A stretch of 64,000 bases of DNA from Burkholderiales bacterium (lineage in GTDB: Bacteria; Pseudomonadota; Gammaproteobacteria; Burkholderiales; Burkholderiaceae_C), in NCBI GenBank assembly GCA_025350145.1, contig JANXYH010000104.1, forward strand, positions 1-64,000, written 5' to 3'. A model generated the notes under the pieces. It made no database searches, was not told the origin of the DNA, and saw only the letters and a list, made by a program, of their open reading frames with translations. Shown here in pieces: positions 1 to 8,500 of the stretch. The translations under genes were made by a program, and so were the position numbers. The stretch's first letter is position 1. Every line of letters begins with the position of its first letter.

Positions 1-311
1 CGCACCACCTGGGCCAGGATGCGGTCGGCCCGGCCGGGGTCGGGGCTGGCGCCGGCCTCGGTCAGCGGTTCGGCCAGGCCGGCCAACAGCACGTCCACGG
101 CCAGGAAGCTGCGGTTCATCGCCGCCTCTGCACCACTGACGAAGCGCTCCACCCTGGCCTGGGCGACCTGCACCGCTTCGCGCCGCAGCATCACCAGACC
201 GAACACAGAGGACACCAGCACGCAGGCCACCAACAGCGCCGCGCCCAGCCACAGCAGCGTCGCGGTGCGGCCCAGCCGCAGCAACTTGTGGGGTTGGCCG
301 GTGGCGGGCAA
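1..311 (-). CDS. N-terminal part of a membrane-anchored sensor-type protein (runs off the left edge)
   Basis: Reverse-strand reading from a TTG at 311 gives LPATGQPHKLLRLGRTATLLWLGAALLVACVLVSSVFGLVMLRREAVQVAQARVERFVSGAEAAMNRSF..., a TM helix followed by a sensor-like region; directly downstream of the dctP-like gene; C-terminus not visible. Confidence 0.45.
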   Translation of the reverse strand, partial: MPATGQPHKLLRLGRTATLLWLGAALLVACVLVSSVFGLVMLRREAVQVAQARVERFVSGAEAAMNRSFLAVDVLLAGLAEPLTEAGASPDPGRADRILAQVV

Positions 312-325
312 GGTGCTGGAGCTGC

Positions 326-1486
326 TCAGCGCAGCGTGGCCGGGATGCCGACCACCGGCCCGATGGTGCGGTTCCAGATCTCGGCACACTGCGGCCCGCA
401 GCGCTGTATCCAGCGCGGCAGCACCGTGTTGGCCAGCAGATCGCGGCGCTTCTGCTCGTCGGCAGGGCTTGGCTTGACCTCGGTCATGCGGCCCTTGCGG
501 CCGGCCTGACATCCGGCGGCGCCGACATTGCAGGCAATGCCCTCACCGGTTTCGCGCTCGGACTCGGCCCAAATCGCTTGCTCGAGCTTGGGCAACTCGC
601 GCAGGAGCACGGCCCGCACATCGGCCGGCAGGCCGTTCCAGGCGGCGGCATTGGCGGCAAACAACTGCACCCCCCAGGTGATGGGCATGGCGTACAGGTG
701 CGTGGTCGCTTCGAACAGGCCGATGGTGTTGCCACTCATCGTGCCGGTGACGGCGCAATCGAGCTGGCCATTGCGCATCGCCGGCATCAGTTCGGCAAAG
801 GGCGTGGCCACCGGCGTAGCGCCCAGCGCCTCGACCCAGTCGGCCTGGGTCACGCCCGAGATGCGCACCCGACGCTTGGCCAGATCCGCCAGCGAGGCCA
901 GGGGCTTGGTGCAAAACGCCACCTGCGCCGGGTAGACATAGATGGCCAGCAGCTCGATCCCGGACTGCTTGCGCAGGCTCTCTTGCAACTGCGGCCGGAA
1001 CGCCGCCACCGTCTTGCGCAGCGTCGCCATGTCGGGGTTCAGCCCGGCCAGGTCGGGGGCGCCGATCAGCGGGTCCTGCGCCGCACTGAGGCTGACGATG
1101 GCCGTGCCGAATGGCACCACGCCAAGTTGCAGCAGCCGCAGCATGTCCTGGCCGCGGATGCCGGCGCGGTCGAAGGCGACGATCTCGGCGCTGACCTTGC
1201 CCCGCGTCAAGGTCGGCAAGGTTCGGGTCCAGAACGGCTCTTCGTGGCGGGTGAACTGGTTCACGCCGGCCAGGCCGCCGACGATGCGCAGCCGCAGTTC
1301 TGCGGTCGCTCCCGGGCTGGCGGCGGGCTGGGCCAGGCAGGCGGCGCCCAGCGCGCAGGCGGCCATGGCCGCTGCGGCGCGCCCCCAACCCAAGCCGCAG
1401 CGCGAGATGCCGCCTGCTCGTGGCGTGGGCGTTTGCCGATGGCGCAGGAATCGTGGCAACGGAAAATGTGTCATACGCAGGCGCAA
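326..1486 (-). CDS. TRAP transporter solute-binding protein, DctP family
   Basis: 386-aa ORF with DctP-like segments (LASLADLAKRRVRISGVTQADWVEALGATPVATPFAELMPAMRNGQLDCAVTGTMSG); exact start uncertain. Confidence 0.8.
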   Translation of the reverse strand: MRLRMTHFPLPRFLRHRQTPTPRAGGISRCGLGWGRAAAAMAACALGAACLAQPAASPGATAELRLRIVGGLAGVNQFTRHEEPFWTRTLPTLTRGKVSAEIVAFDRAGIRGQDMLRLLQLGVVPFGTAIVSLSAAQDPLIGAPDLAGLNPDMATLRKTVAAFRPQLQESLRKQSGIELLAIYVYPAQVAFCTKPLASLADLAKRRVRISGVTQADWVEALGATPVATPFAELMPAMRNGQLDCAVTGTMSGNTIGLFEATTHLYAMPITWGVQLFAANAAAWNGLPADVRAVLLRELPKLEQAIWAESERETGEGIACNVGAAGCQAGRKGRMTEVKPSPADEQKRRDLLANTVLPRWIQRCGPQCAEIWNRTIGPVVGIPATLR

Positions 1487-1776
1487 ACTCCAGTGCCGCG
1501 CTGCAACGGGCTATCCCAACAGCGCGCAGTAGCGGCAGATTGTGGCCCGGCCTCAGGCCTGCGGGTCGGCCGAGAAGCCCGGTCGCCGTCCGCCATTTCG
1601 GCCAGTGGACGCGCGGCCGGCAGCCAAGCCGGAACCTTGGCCTCGGCCCCGGCGACGCTGCGCCAGCCATGCCGGCAATTTGCGACTACGCTAGCGGCCG
1701 TTTGCAGGCATAGCCGCAGGCAGATGGTTCAATTCAGCCGGGCTGCGGCAGCGTCAATTCATTTTGGAGTACAGGC

Positions 1777-3003
1777 ATGGTTCAAGCAAGGGTGTTGGTG
1801 GCCCAGGGTGGTGGACCCACCGCCGTCATCAACCAGTCGTTGGTCGGCGTGGTCCAGGCGGCGCGGCGCTGCCTCGGGGTGGAGCGGATCTACGGCGCGC
1901 GGCATGGCGTTCGCGGTGTGGTCAACGAGGATTTCGTCGACCTGGCGCGGCAGACCCAGGTCCAGCTTGAGCGCGTCGCGGCCACCCCCGGCGCGGCCCT
2001 GGGCAGCACCCGCGACAAGCCCGACGCCGCCTATTGCCAGCGCATGTTGCGGGTGCTGCAGGCCCATGCCATCAGCCACTTCTTCTACATCGGCGGCAAC
2101 GACTCCTCGGACACCGCGCGGATCGTCAGCGAACAGGCCAAAGCCGCCGGCTACCCGCTGGTGGCGGTGCACATCCCCAAGACCATAGACAACGACCTGG
2201 TCGGCAACGACCACACCCCAGGCTATGCCTCGGCGGCGCGCTTCGTGGTGCAGGCCTTTGCCGGCGCCAACCTCGACAACGCCGCCCTGCCCGGCGTCTA
2301 CCTGGGGGTGGTGATGGGCCGCCACGCCGGCTTCCTGACCGCCGCCGCCGCCCTCGCCCGGACCCGCCCCGACGACGGCCCGCACCTGGTCTACCTGCCC
2401 GAGCGGGTGTTCGAGATCGAGCGCTTCCTGGCCGATGTGCAGGCGGTGCAGCAACGCCTGGGCCGCTGCGTGGTCGCCGTCAGCGAGGGCATCCACGACG
2501 CCGCCGGCCAGCCGATCCTGGCGCAACTCGCGGCCGAGCTGGAGCGCGACGCCCATGGCAATGTCCAGCTCTCGGGCACCGGCGCCCTGGCCGACCTGCT
2601 GTGCGAGCAGATCAAGTCGGGCCTGGGCCTGAAGCGGGTGCGCGGCGACACCTTCGGCTATTTGCAGCGCAGCTTCCTGGGCTGCGTCAGCGAGGTTGAC
2701 CAGCAGGAGGCGCGCGAGGTCGGCGAGAAGGCGGTGCAGTTCGCGCTCGATGGCGACGAGCACGGCCAGCACGAGGGCTCGGTCGCGATCCAGCGGGTCG
2801 GCGACTACGCGGTCGACTACCGTTTGCTGCCGCTGGCGGCGGTGGCGGGCAAGACCCGGGTGATGGAAGACGGGCTGATCGCTGCCAGTGGCAACGATGT
2901 CAGCGAGGGCTTTGTGCGCTACCTGCGGCCCTTGCTCGGCAGCAGCCTGCCCCAGGCCCATGGGCTGCGCGACCACCCGGTCGCCAGGCTGCTGGGCGCC
3001 TGA
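1777..3003 (+). CDS. pfp: 6-phosphofructokinase, probably pyrophosphate-dependent
   Basis: VAQGGGPTAVINQSL, FFYIGGNDSSDTA and PKTIDND (Lys, as in PPi-type enzymes); GGAG Shine-Dalgarno upstream. Confidence 0.9.
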   Translation: MVQARVLVAQGGGPTAVINQSLVGVVQAARRCLGVERIYGARHGVRGVVNEDFVDLARQTQVQLERVAATPGAALGSTRDKPDAAYCQRMLRVLQAHAISHFFYIGGNDSSDTARIVSEQAKAAGYPLVAVHIPKTIDNDLVGNDHTPGYASAARFVVQAFAGANLDNAALPGVYLGVVMGRHAGFLTAAAALARTRPDDGPHLVYLPERVFEIERFLADVQAVQQRLGRCVVAVSEGIHDAAGQPILAQLAAELERDAHGNVQLSGTGALADLLCEQIKSGLGLKRVRGDTFGYLQRSFLGCVSEVDQQEAREVGEKAVQFALDGDEHGQHEGSVAIQRVGDYAVDYRLLPLAAVAGKTRVMEDGLIAASGNDVSEGFVRYLRPLLGSSLPQAHGLRDHPVARLLGA

Positions 3004-3039
3004 GGTCGCGCGTGGGCGAACCAACCTGGAGCAAACACC

Positions 3040-4158
3040 ATGACCGTCAGCACCGAACCCGGCACCATGATCTTCGAGCAAATCGCCACCGGCGGCTGCC
3101 AGAGCTATCTGCTGGGCTGCGCCGATACCCGCCAGGCGGCGCTGATCGACCCCGAGGTCAGCCAGGTCGACCGCTACCTGGCGCTGGCCGCGCAGGACGG
3201 GTTGACGATCCGCTTCCTGATCGACAGCCACACCCATGCCGACCATTTCTCGGGCACCCAGGTGCTGGCCAAGCGTTTGCACGCCACCCGGGTGATGCAC
3301 CGCGCCGCACCCGCGCCGGGCCTGGACATGCGGGTCGATGACGGCGAATCGATCCTGCTGGGCAAGCTGCGGCTGCGGGTGCTGCACACCCCCGGCCATA
3401 CCGCCGATTCGATGTGTTTGCAGGTCGCCGACCGGGTCTTCACCGGTGACACCCTCCTGATCGGCGGCACCGGCCGCACCGATCTGCCCAGCGGCGACCC
3501 GGCCCAGCTCCACGCCAGCCTGTTCGGCAAACTGCTCAAGCAGGACCCGGCGCTGCTTGTCTATCCGGCACATGACTACAAGGGCCGCAGCCACTCGACC
3601 CTGGCCGACGAGATCGCCACCAACCCGCGCCTGCAGGTGCGGGCGCTGGAGGACTTCGTGGCGATGATGCGCAACCTCAACCTGTCGGCGCCAACCCACC
3701 TCACCGAGGCCCTGCGCACCAACATGAGCGGCGGCAAGACGGTGGCGCAGATGCTGGCCGAGGCCGAGTCGCAGGTGCCCTTCATGGCCATGACCGAGCT
3801 GCGCGACCGGCTTGCCAGCCTCAGCCCAAGCGGTACCGCTGGCACCGCTGGCAGCGCCGGCAGCGCCGACAACTGCGGCCGGCTGATCGTGCTCGACGTG
3901 CGCGAGCGCGACGCCTATGACGCCGGCCACATCCCCGGTGCGGTGCTGCTGCCACGCGGCCAACTGGAGCTGCGCGTCAACACCGTCCTGCCCGATCCGA
4001 CTGCGCGCATCGTCACCTGCTGCGATTTCGGCCGCATCTCGACCCTGGCCGCCGCCACCCTGCACGAGATGGGTTTTGCCCGGGCGGTGGCGCTGGACGG
4101 CGGGATGAAGGCCTGGGCCGCAGCCGGGCTGCCGCTGGAGCTGGCGGCGGTGGGCTGA
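3040..4158 (+). CDS. MBL-fold metallohydrolase (persulfide-dioxygenase-like) with C-terminal rhodanese domain
   Basis: SHTHADHFSG zinc motif, HTPGHTADS, then LIVLDVRERDAYDAGHIPGAVLLPRGQLE and active-site-like TCCDFGRIS; SGTAGTAGSAGSA linker. Confidence 0.85.
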   Translation: MTVSTEPGTMIFEQIATGGCQSYLLGCADTRQAALIDPEVSQVDRYLALAAQDGLTIRFLIDSHTHADHFSGTQVLAKRLHATRVMHRAAPAPGLDMRVDDGESILLGKLRLRVLHTPGHTADSMCLQVADRVFTGDTLLIGGTGRTDLPSGDPAQLHASLFGKLLKQDPALLVYPAHDYKGRSHSTLADEIATNPRLQVRALEDFVAMMRNLNLSAPTHLTEALRTNMSGGKTVAQMLAEAESQVPFMAMTELRDRLASLSPSGTAGTAGSAGSADNCGRLIVLDVRERDAYDAGHIPGAVLLPRGQLELRVNTVLPDPTARIVTCCDFGRISTLAAATLHEMGFARAVALDGGMKAWAAAGLPLELAAVG

Positions 4159-4164
4159 AGCGGC

Positions 4165-4181
4165 CCTCCTTCGCAAGGAGG
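4165..4181 (+). terminator. Hairpin cctcctt-cgc-aaggagg after the MBL/rhodanese gene
   Basis: Perfect 7-bp stem, 3-nt loop, 7 bp after the TGA; no U-tract. Confidence 0.35.
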
Positions 4182-4245
4182 ATGGCAGCGCCGGCCCTGG
4201 GTGCTAGGCTGAAGCCGGCACTCTGCCTCAAGGATTGGTGTTGCG

Positions 4246-4887
4246 ATGCGCGCGCTCTGGATAGAAGACCACCAACTGATCGGCGACTCGCTGGCGATCT
4301 TGCTGCAAGTGGTGATGCCCGAGGTTTCGCTCGACAAGGCACGTGACCTGGACAGCGCCCTCGGCCTGATCGCCACCTTCCGCTATGAACTGGTGTTGCT
4401 CGACTGGTGGCTGGGCCCGCATGACGGCCAGGCGACGATGCGCCGCCTGCGCGAGGCCGGCTGCAACACCCCGGTGATCGTGGTCTCGGGCGACGAGCGC
4501 GAGGCGGTGATGCGCCAGGCCATGGCGCTGGGGGCGGTGGGCTATGTGCCCAAGTCGGCCGACCCGGACACCCTGGTCGCGGCGATAGGCCAGGCCCTGC
4601 ACGGCATGGTCACGCCGCGGCTGGCCAGGCCCGAACCGGGCGCGACAGCCCCTGGCGGCCTGCCAGCGATCGACGTTGCGGCGCTCTTCCCCGAGCTGAC
4701 CTCGCGCCAATGCGAGGTCTTCCGGGCACTGATGCGTGGCCTGTCGGACAAGCAGATCGGCCGTGACCTGGCGATCTCCGACACCACCGTCAAGACCCAT
4801 GTGCGGGCGATCCTGCAGGCCGTGGGCGTCCACCGCCGCGGCGAGGCGGCCTTCGCGGCACGCCAGCGGGGCAGCGGTGGGTATTGA
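4246..4887 (+). CDS. LuxR/NarL-family response regulator
   Basis: Receiver domain (LVLLDWWLGPHDG, VVSGDERE) plus C-terminal HTH (LTSRQCEVFRALMRGLSDKQIGRDLAISDTTVKTHVRAIL). Confidence 0.88.
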   Translation: MRALWIEDHQLIGDSLAILLQVVMPEVSLDKARDLDSALGLIATFRYELVLLDWWLGPHDGQATMRRLREAGCNTPVIVVSGDEREAVMRQAMALGAVGYVPKSADPDTLVAAIGQALHGMVTPRLARPEPGATAPGGLPAIDVAALFPELTSRQCEVFRALMRGLSDKQIGRDLAISDTTVKTHVRAILQAVGVHRRGEAAFAARQRGSGGY

Positions 4888-6715
4888 AGCGGACCCCGAG
4901 GCGGACCCCGAGGCGGCCACACCGGCGCGGCTCCAGGCGCTGGTCGAGGCACGCCAACTGCAATTGATCCTGAGCCAGTTGCGCCGGGTGGCGGTCACAC
5001 ATCTGCTGGTCGATGTCGTTGTTGCCTGGCTGGCCTGGCGCGCCGGCCTGGGTTGGCTGGCGGGGCTGTGGCTGTTGGTGATCGCCGCGATGGTGCTGGT
5101 CCGCGACCGTTATGTCCGCCGGCAGCAGGCCCAGACACTGCCCGATGTGCCAGCGGCGCTGGCGCATCTGCGCGCATGGCTGGTCTTGATCGGCTTGGCT
5201 CAGGTGGCGGTGATGGCCCTGGTGTTCTCGCGCCCGCCGGGCGACGCGCATTACCTGCTGACGATGGTGATGCTGGGCACGTCCGCCGGGGCGGTCATGG
5301 TGGTGGCCGGGCACACGCGCGGCTTCATGCCCTGGGCCGGGGTGTTCTTCGGGGGACTGGCGCTGTGTTGGCTGTCGCACCTGGATCTCGAAGGCCTGCT
5401 GGTGGCCTTGTTGATCCTGTCCCTGCTGTCCACCCTGGTCGCGGCGGTGCGCGACCAGGGCCGCACCCTGGCCAACCTGGTCAGCCTGTCGGAGGCGCTG
5501 CGCCTGGAGCGGGACAAGCAGTCGCGCTTGTCGGCCGAATTGGCCCAGGCACGTGACCGCGCCGAGCGCGCCAGCCAGGCCAAAACCCGCTTTTTTGCCT
5601 CGGCCAGCCACGATCTGCGCCAGCCGCTGACCGCGCTGTCGTTCAACGCCGCGACGCTGCGCCTGCTGGCGCAACGCCTGGCCGATGACGACCTGAGCCA
5701 GGTCAGCGACGGCATTCGGCGGGCCCTGGCGGAGAGCCAGGGCCTGCTCGACAGCGTGCTGGAGGTGTCCAAGCTTGACGCCGGAACGATCGAGGTTCAG
5801 CCCCAACCGGTGGAGCTGGTGGCACTGCTGGCCGAGCTGGCGCAGCCGCTGGTCGCCGCCGCAGCCGCGCGTGGCCTGACGCTGCGGGTGCAGGACGCGG
5901 CGGCCGCAGCGCTGTGGGCCAGCACCGACCCGGTGCTGCTGCGCCGCATCCTGCACAACCTGGTCGACAACGCGATCAAGTTCACCCGCAGCGGCGGGGT
6001 GAGCTTGGCGGTGCAGCCCGACGCCGGCCGGTGGCTGCGGATCAGCGTCAGCGATACCGGGCCGGGGATCGCGGCCGAATCGCAGGACAAGGTGTTCGAG
6101 GAGTTCTTCCAACTCGGCAACGCCGAGCGCAACCGCAGCCGCGGCCTGGGCCTGGGCCTGGCGATCGTGCGCCGGTTGGCGGCCCTGCTCGGCGCCGAGG
6201 TCGGCCTGGACAGCGTCCCTGGCCACGGTGCGACCTTCTGGCTGCGCCTGCCGCATGGCCAGAGCGACGCCGCCGGGCAGCCGGCCGAGCCCGCCGCTTC
6301 GGCCGGCGCCCACCCGGCGCTTGGCAGCGCGTCGCAGCAAACCCACAAGGTGCTGGTGATCGACGATGAACCGGCGATCCGCCAGGCTCTGGGCGGCTAT
6401 TTGCGCAGCCTGGGCTGGGAGGTGGTCAGCGCCGGCGATGCCGACGAGGCCATGGCTGCCTGGCGCGGCGGCTTTGCGCCGCAGGCCCTGCTGATCGACT
6501 TCAGGCTGCGCGAGGGCGCCAGCGGCCTGGACGCATTGGCCGCGCTGCGCGCCGCCGGCTGCACCGCACCGGCCTGGCTGATCACCGGCGACACCGAGCC
6601 CGGGCGCATCAGCCAGGCCCGCGCGGCGGGGCTGCCGGTGGTCTACAAGCCGGTGCAGGGCGAAGCGCTGGTGGCGCTGCTGCGGACGGTGCTGGAGCCG
6701 CCTGAACCGACTTGA
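4877..6715 (+). CDS. Hybrid sensor histidine kinase/response regulator
   Basis: TM region, H-box FFASASHDLRQPLTALSFN, N-box NLVDNAIKFT, G-boxes, C-terminal receiver (VLVIDDEPAIRQAL...LLIDFRLREG); GTG start at 4877 overlaps the upstream stop. Confidence 0.88.
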   Translation: MGIEADPEADPEAATPARLQALVEARQLQLILSQLRRVAVTHLLVDVVVAWLAWRAGLGWLAGLWLLVIAAMVLVRDRYVRRQQAQTLPDVPAALAHLRAWLVLIGLAQVAVMALVFSRPPGDAHYLLTMVMLGTSAGAVMVVAGHTRGFMPWAGVFFGGLALCWLSHLDLEGLLVALLILSLLSTLVAAVRDQGRTLANLVSLSEALRLERDKQSRLSAELAQARDRAERASQAKTRFFASASHDLRQPLTALSFNAATLRLLAQRLADDDLSQVSDGIRRALAESQGLLDSVLEVSKLDAGTIEVQPQPVELVALLAELAQPLVAAAAARGLTLRVQDAAAAALWASTDPVLLRRILHNLVDNAIKFTRSGGVSLAVQPDAGRWLRISVSDTGPGIAAESQDKVFEEFFQLGNAERNRSRGLGLGLAIVRRLAALLGAEVGLDSVPGHGATFWLRLPHGQSDAAGQPAEPAASAGAHPALGSASQQTHKVLVIDDEPAIRQALGGYLRSLGWEVVSAGDADEAMAAWRGGFAPQALLIDFRLREGASGLDALAALRAAGCTAPAWLITGDTEPGRISQARAAGLPVVYKPVQGEALVALLRTVLEPPEPT

Positions 6716-6736
6716 GCGCCGCGCTGGCGGTGCCGG

Positions 6737-8500
6737 TCAAAGCCGGAAGGTCCGGGGGCGGCGGCCGTTCTGGCCGTCGAACTCGACCTGCAGGTCCCAG
6801 GCACCGTCGCCCTGCCGCTGCGGGAACAGTGCAGCAAAGCCGTCGCCACAGTCGGGGAACCAACTGCTGAGCTGGCAGTTGAATTGCCGCCCGCTGTCCG
6901 GGTCGCTGAAGTCGAAGCTTTCTGAGCCGGCAAAGTCGTCGGCCAGGGCGTTGGCAAACGGGTAGGGCGCGTACAGCGCCGAGCTGTGGACCGAGTGCAG
7001 GGTGACCACCTTTTGCGGCTCCGACGGGCAGCTCAGACGGACGGTAGCGACGCAGGGGATGTGCTCGTCGCCCGAGAGGAACACGACCGGTGCGGCGGCG
7101 TCGTACACCCAGGCCAGCAGGGCGTGCAGCGAGGCCGGGTAGCCGAACCATTCGTCCAACTGCAGAGCCAGGCTGGGTTGGTCGGCCAGCCCCAGCCGGC
7201 GTGGCAGGACCATCGCGCCCGAGACCACGAAGGCCGGCGGGCTGTCGGCCCGGCGCCCGCCAATCCAGGCCTGCAAGGCGCCGCGCTGGGCCGGGCCGAT
7301 GATCTGGGCGTCGCGCCAGTTGCCGATGTCGCGCAGCCCGCGGTCGCTGCGGGTGTCGGCCAGGAAGAAGTCAAAGCCGCCCAGCCTGCGCTGCTCGAAC
7401 AGCGCGGCACCGGGCAGCGGCAGTGGCGGTGGTGACGATGGTGCAGGCCACATCCGGCGCTGGCGGCTCAGGTACCGGGCCTTGCCTTCGGCCAGCAGCG
7501 CCGCATTGGCGGCTTGCCCGGGTGCCGTCGCCGGCATCGGCTCCCAGTTGTCGACGGCCTCGTGGTCGTCCATCAGCGGCAACACCGGCCGGTTGGCGGT
7601 GTTCAGGCGGTTCATGCCGGGGTGCTCGGCCATGCGCGCATAGGCAAAGCTGAAGCGGTCGAGCAACTTGGCAGCGTCGAACAGGCCGGCGCTGGCGTCG
7701 ACGTAGACCTGGTCGCCGGCCAGCAGGGTGAAGGCCAGTTCGGGTTGGCTGCGCAGGCGCTGGGCCAGTCGCCACAGCGATTGCCCGGCCGGGCCCAGAT
7801 CGCTGGCGTCCAGGTCCCAGGGCTGGTTGCGCCCGGCGCCGTCGAGCATGCCCGCCGGGTACTGGCAACTGGCCAGGCAGAAGCCGGCGGCCCAGTCGGG
7901 TGCGGCGGCTGCCGCTGCCGTCGCCCGGGCCAGACTGGGCAAGGCCGGCGTGGCGGCCACCGGGCTGGGCACGGTGCCATGGCCCAGCGCGGCCAGCGGC
8001 AAACGCTGCAGGGCGCGCCGGACCTGGGCAAAGGCCACGCCGGGATCGGTGCAGGGGTCGCCAACGGGCACGTCGGCCGACGCCAGCCGCGCGCGGCCGG
8101 GGTTGAATTGCTCGACCCGGCGCAGCCCGAAATCGCCGTCGCCTATGCCCTCAATTTGGTCGAAGAACAGCAGCAGCATGGCGAACGGCGCTGCGCTTTG
8201 GGGCCAGGGCAGGTCGATCTCCACGGTCGGCGGAAAGTCCTGGCCCGGTGCCGGCAATGGCTCGGCCCGGGCGACCAGGTGGGCGGCGTTGGGCTGCGGG
8301 ATGGGCTGACCCTGCGGATCCGCCAGGCACCAGCGCTGGCCGGCCAGCGCCACCGGCACCAGGATCGCGCAGGGCGGCGCGCCGTTGGCGTCCTCGAACG
8401 CCACCACGCAGCGCAGGCGGCCGGCACTGACCTGGGTCGGCACCGCAAAGGACGTCGGTGGCAGGGCTTTGCGGCAGGGCATGCGCTTGTCCTCGGTCAT
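6737..8500 (-). CDS. PhoD-like phosphatase / alkaline phosphatase D-family protein
   Basis: LASCQYPAG, LLAGDQVYVD, MDDHEAVDNWE, LADTRSDRG, FLSGDEHIPCVA order typical of PhoD-like metallophosphatases. Confidence 0.75.
   Translation of the reverse strand: MTEDKRMPCRKALPPTSFAVPTQVSAGRLRCVVAFEDANGAPPCAILVPVALAGQRWCLADPQGQPIPQPNAAHLVARAEPLPAPGQDFPPTVEIDLPWPQSAAPFAMLLLFFDQIEGIGDGDFGLRRVEQFNPGRARLASADVPVGDPCTDPGVAFAQVRRALQRLPLAALGHGTVPSPVAATPALPSLARATAAAAAAPDWAAGFCLASCQYPAGMLDGAGRNQPWDLDASDLGPAGQSLWRLAQRLRSQPELAFTLLAGDQVYVDASAGLFDAAKLLDRFSFAYARMAEHPGMNRLNTANRPVLPLMDDHEAVDNWEPMPATAPGQAANAALLAEGKARYLSRQRRMWPAPSSPPPLPLPGAALFEQRRLGGFDFFLADTRSDRGLRDIGNWRDAQIIGPAQRGALQAWIGGRRADSPPAFVVSGAMVLPRRLGLADQPSLALQLDEWFGYPASLHALLAWVYDAAAPVVFLSGDEHIPCVATVRLSCPSEPQKVVTLHSVHSSALYAPYPFANALADDFAGSESFDFSDPDSGRQFNCQLSSWFPDCGDGFAALFPQRQGDGAWDLQVEFDGQNGRRPRTFRL

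Noticed and set aside
1759-4176. 805-aa minus-strand ORF opposite pfp and the MBL/rhodanese gene
   Set aside because: Low-complexity translation spanning two well-identified genes; typical GC-skew artefact.
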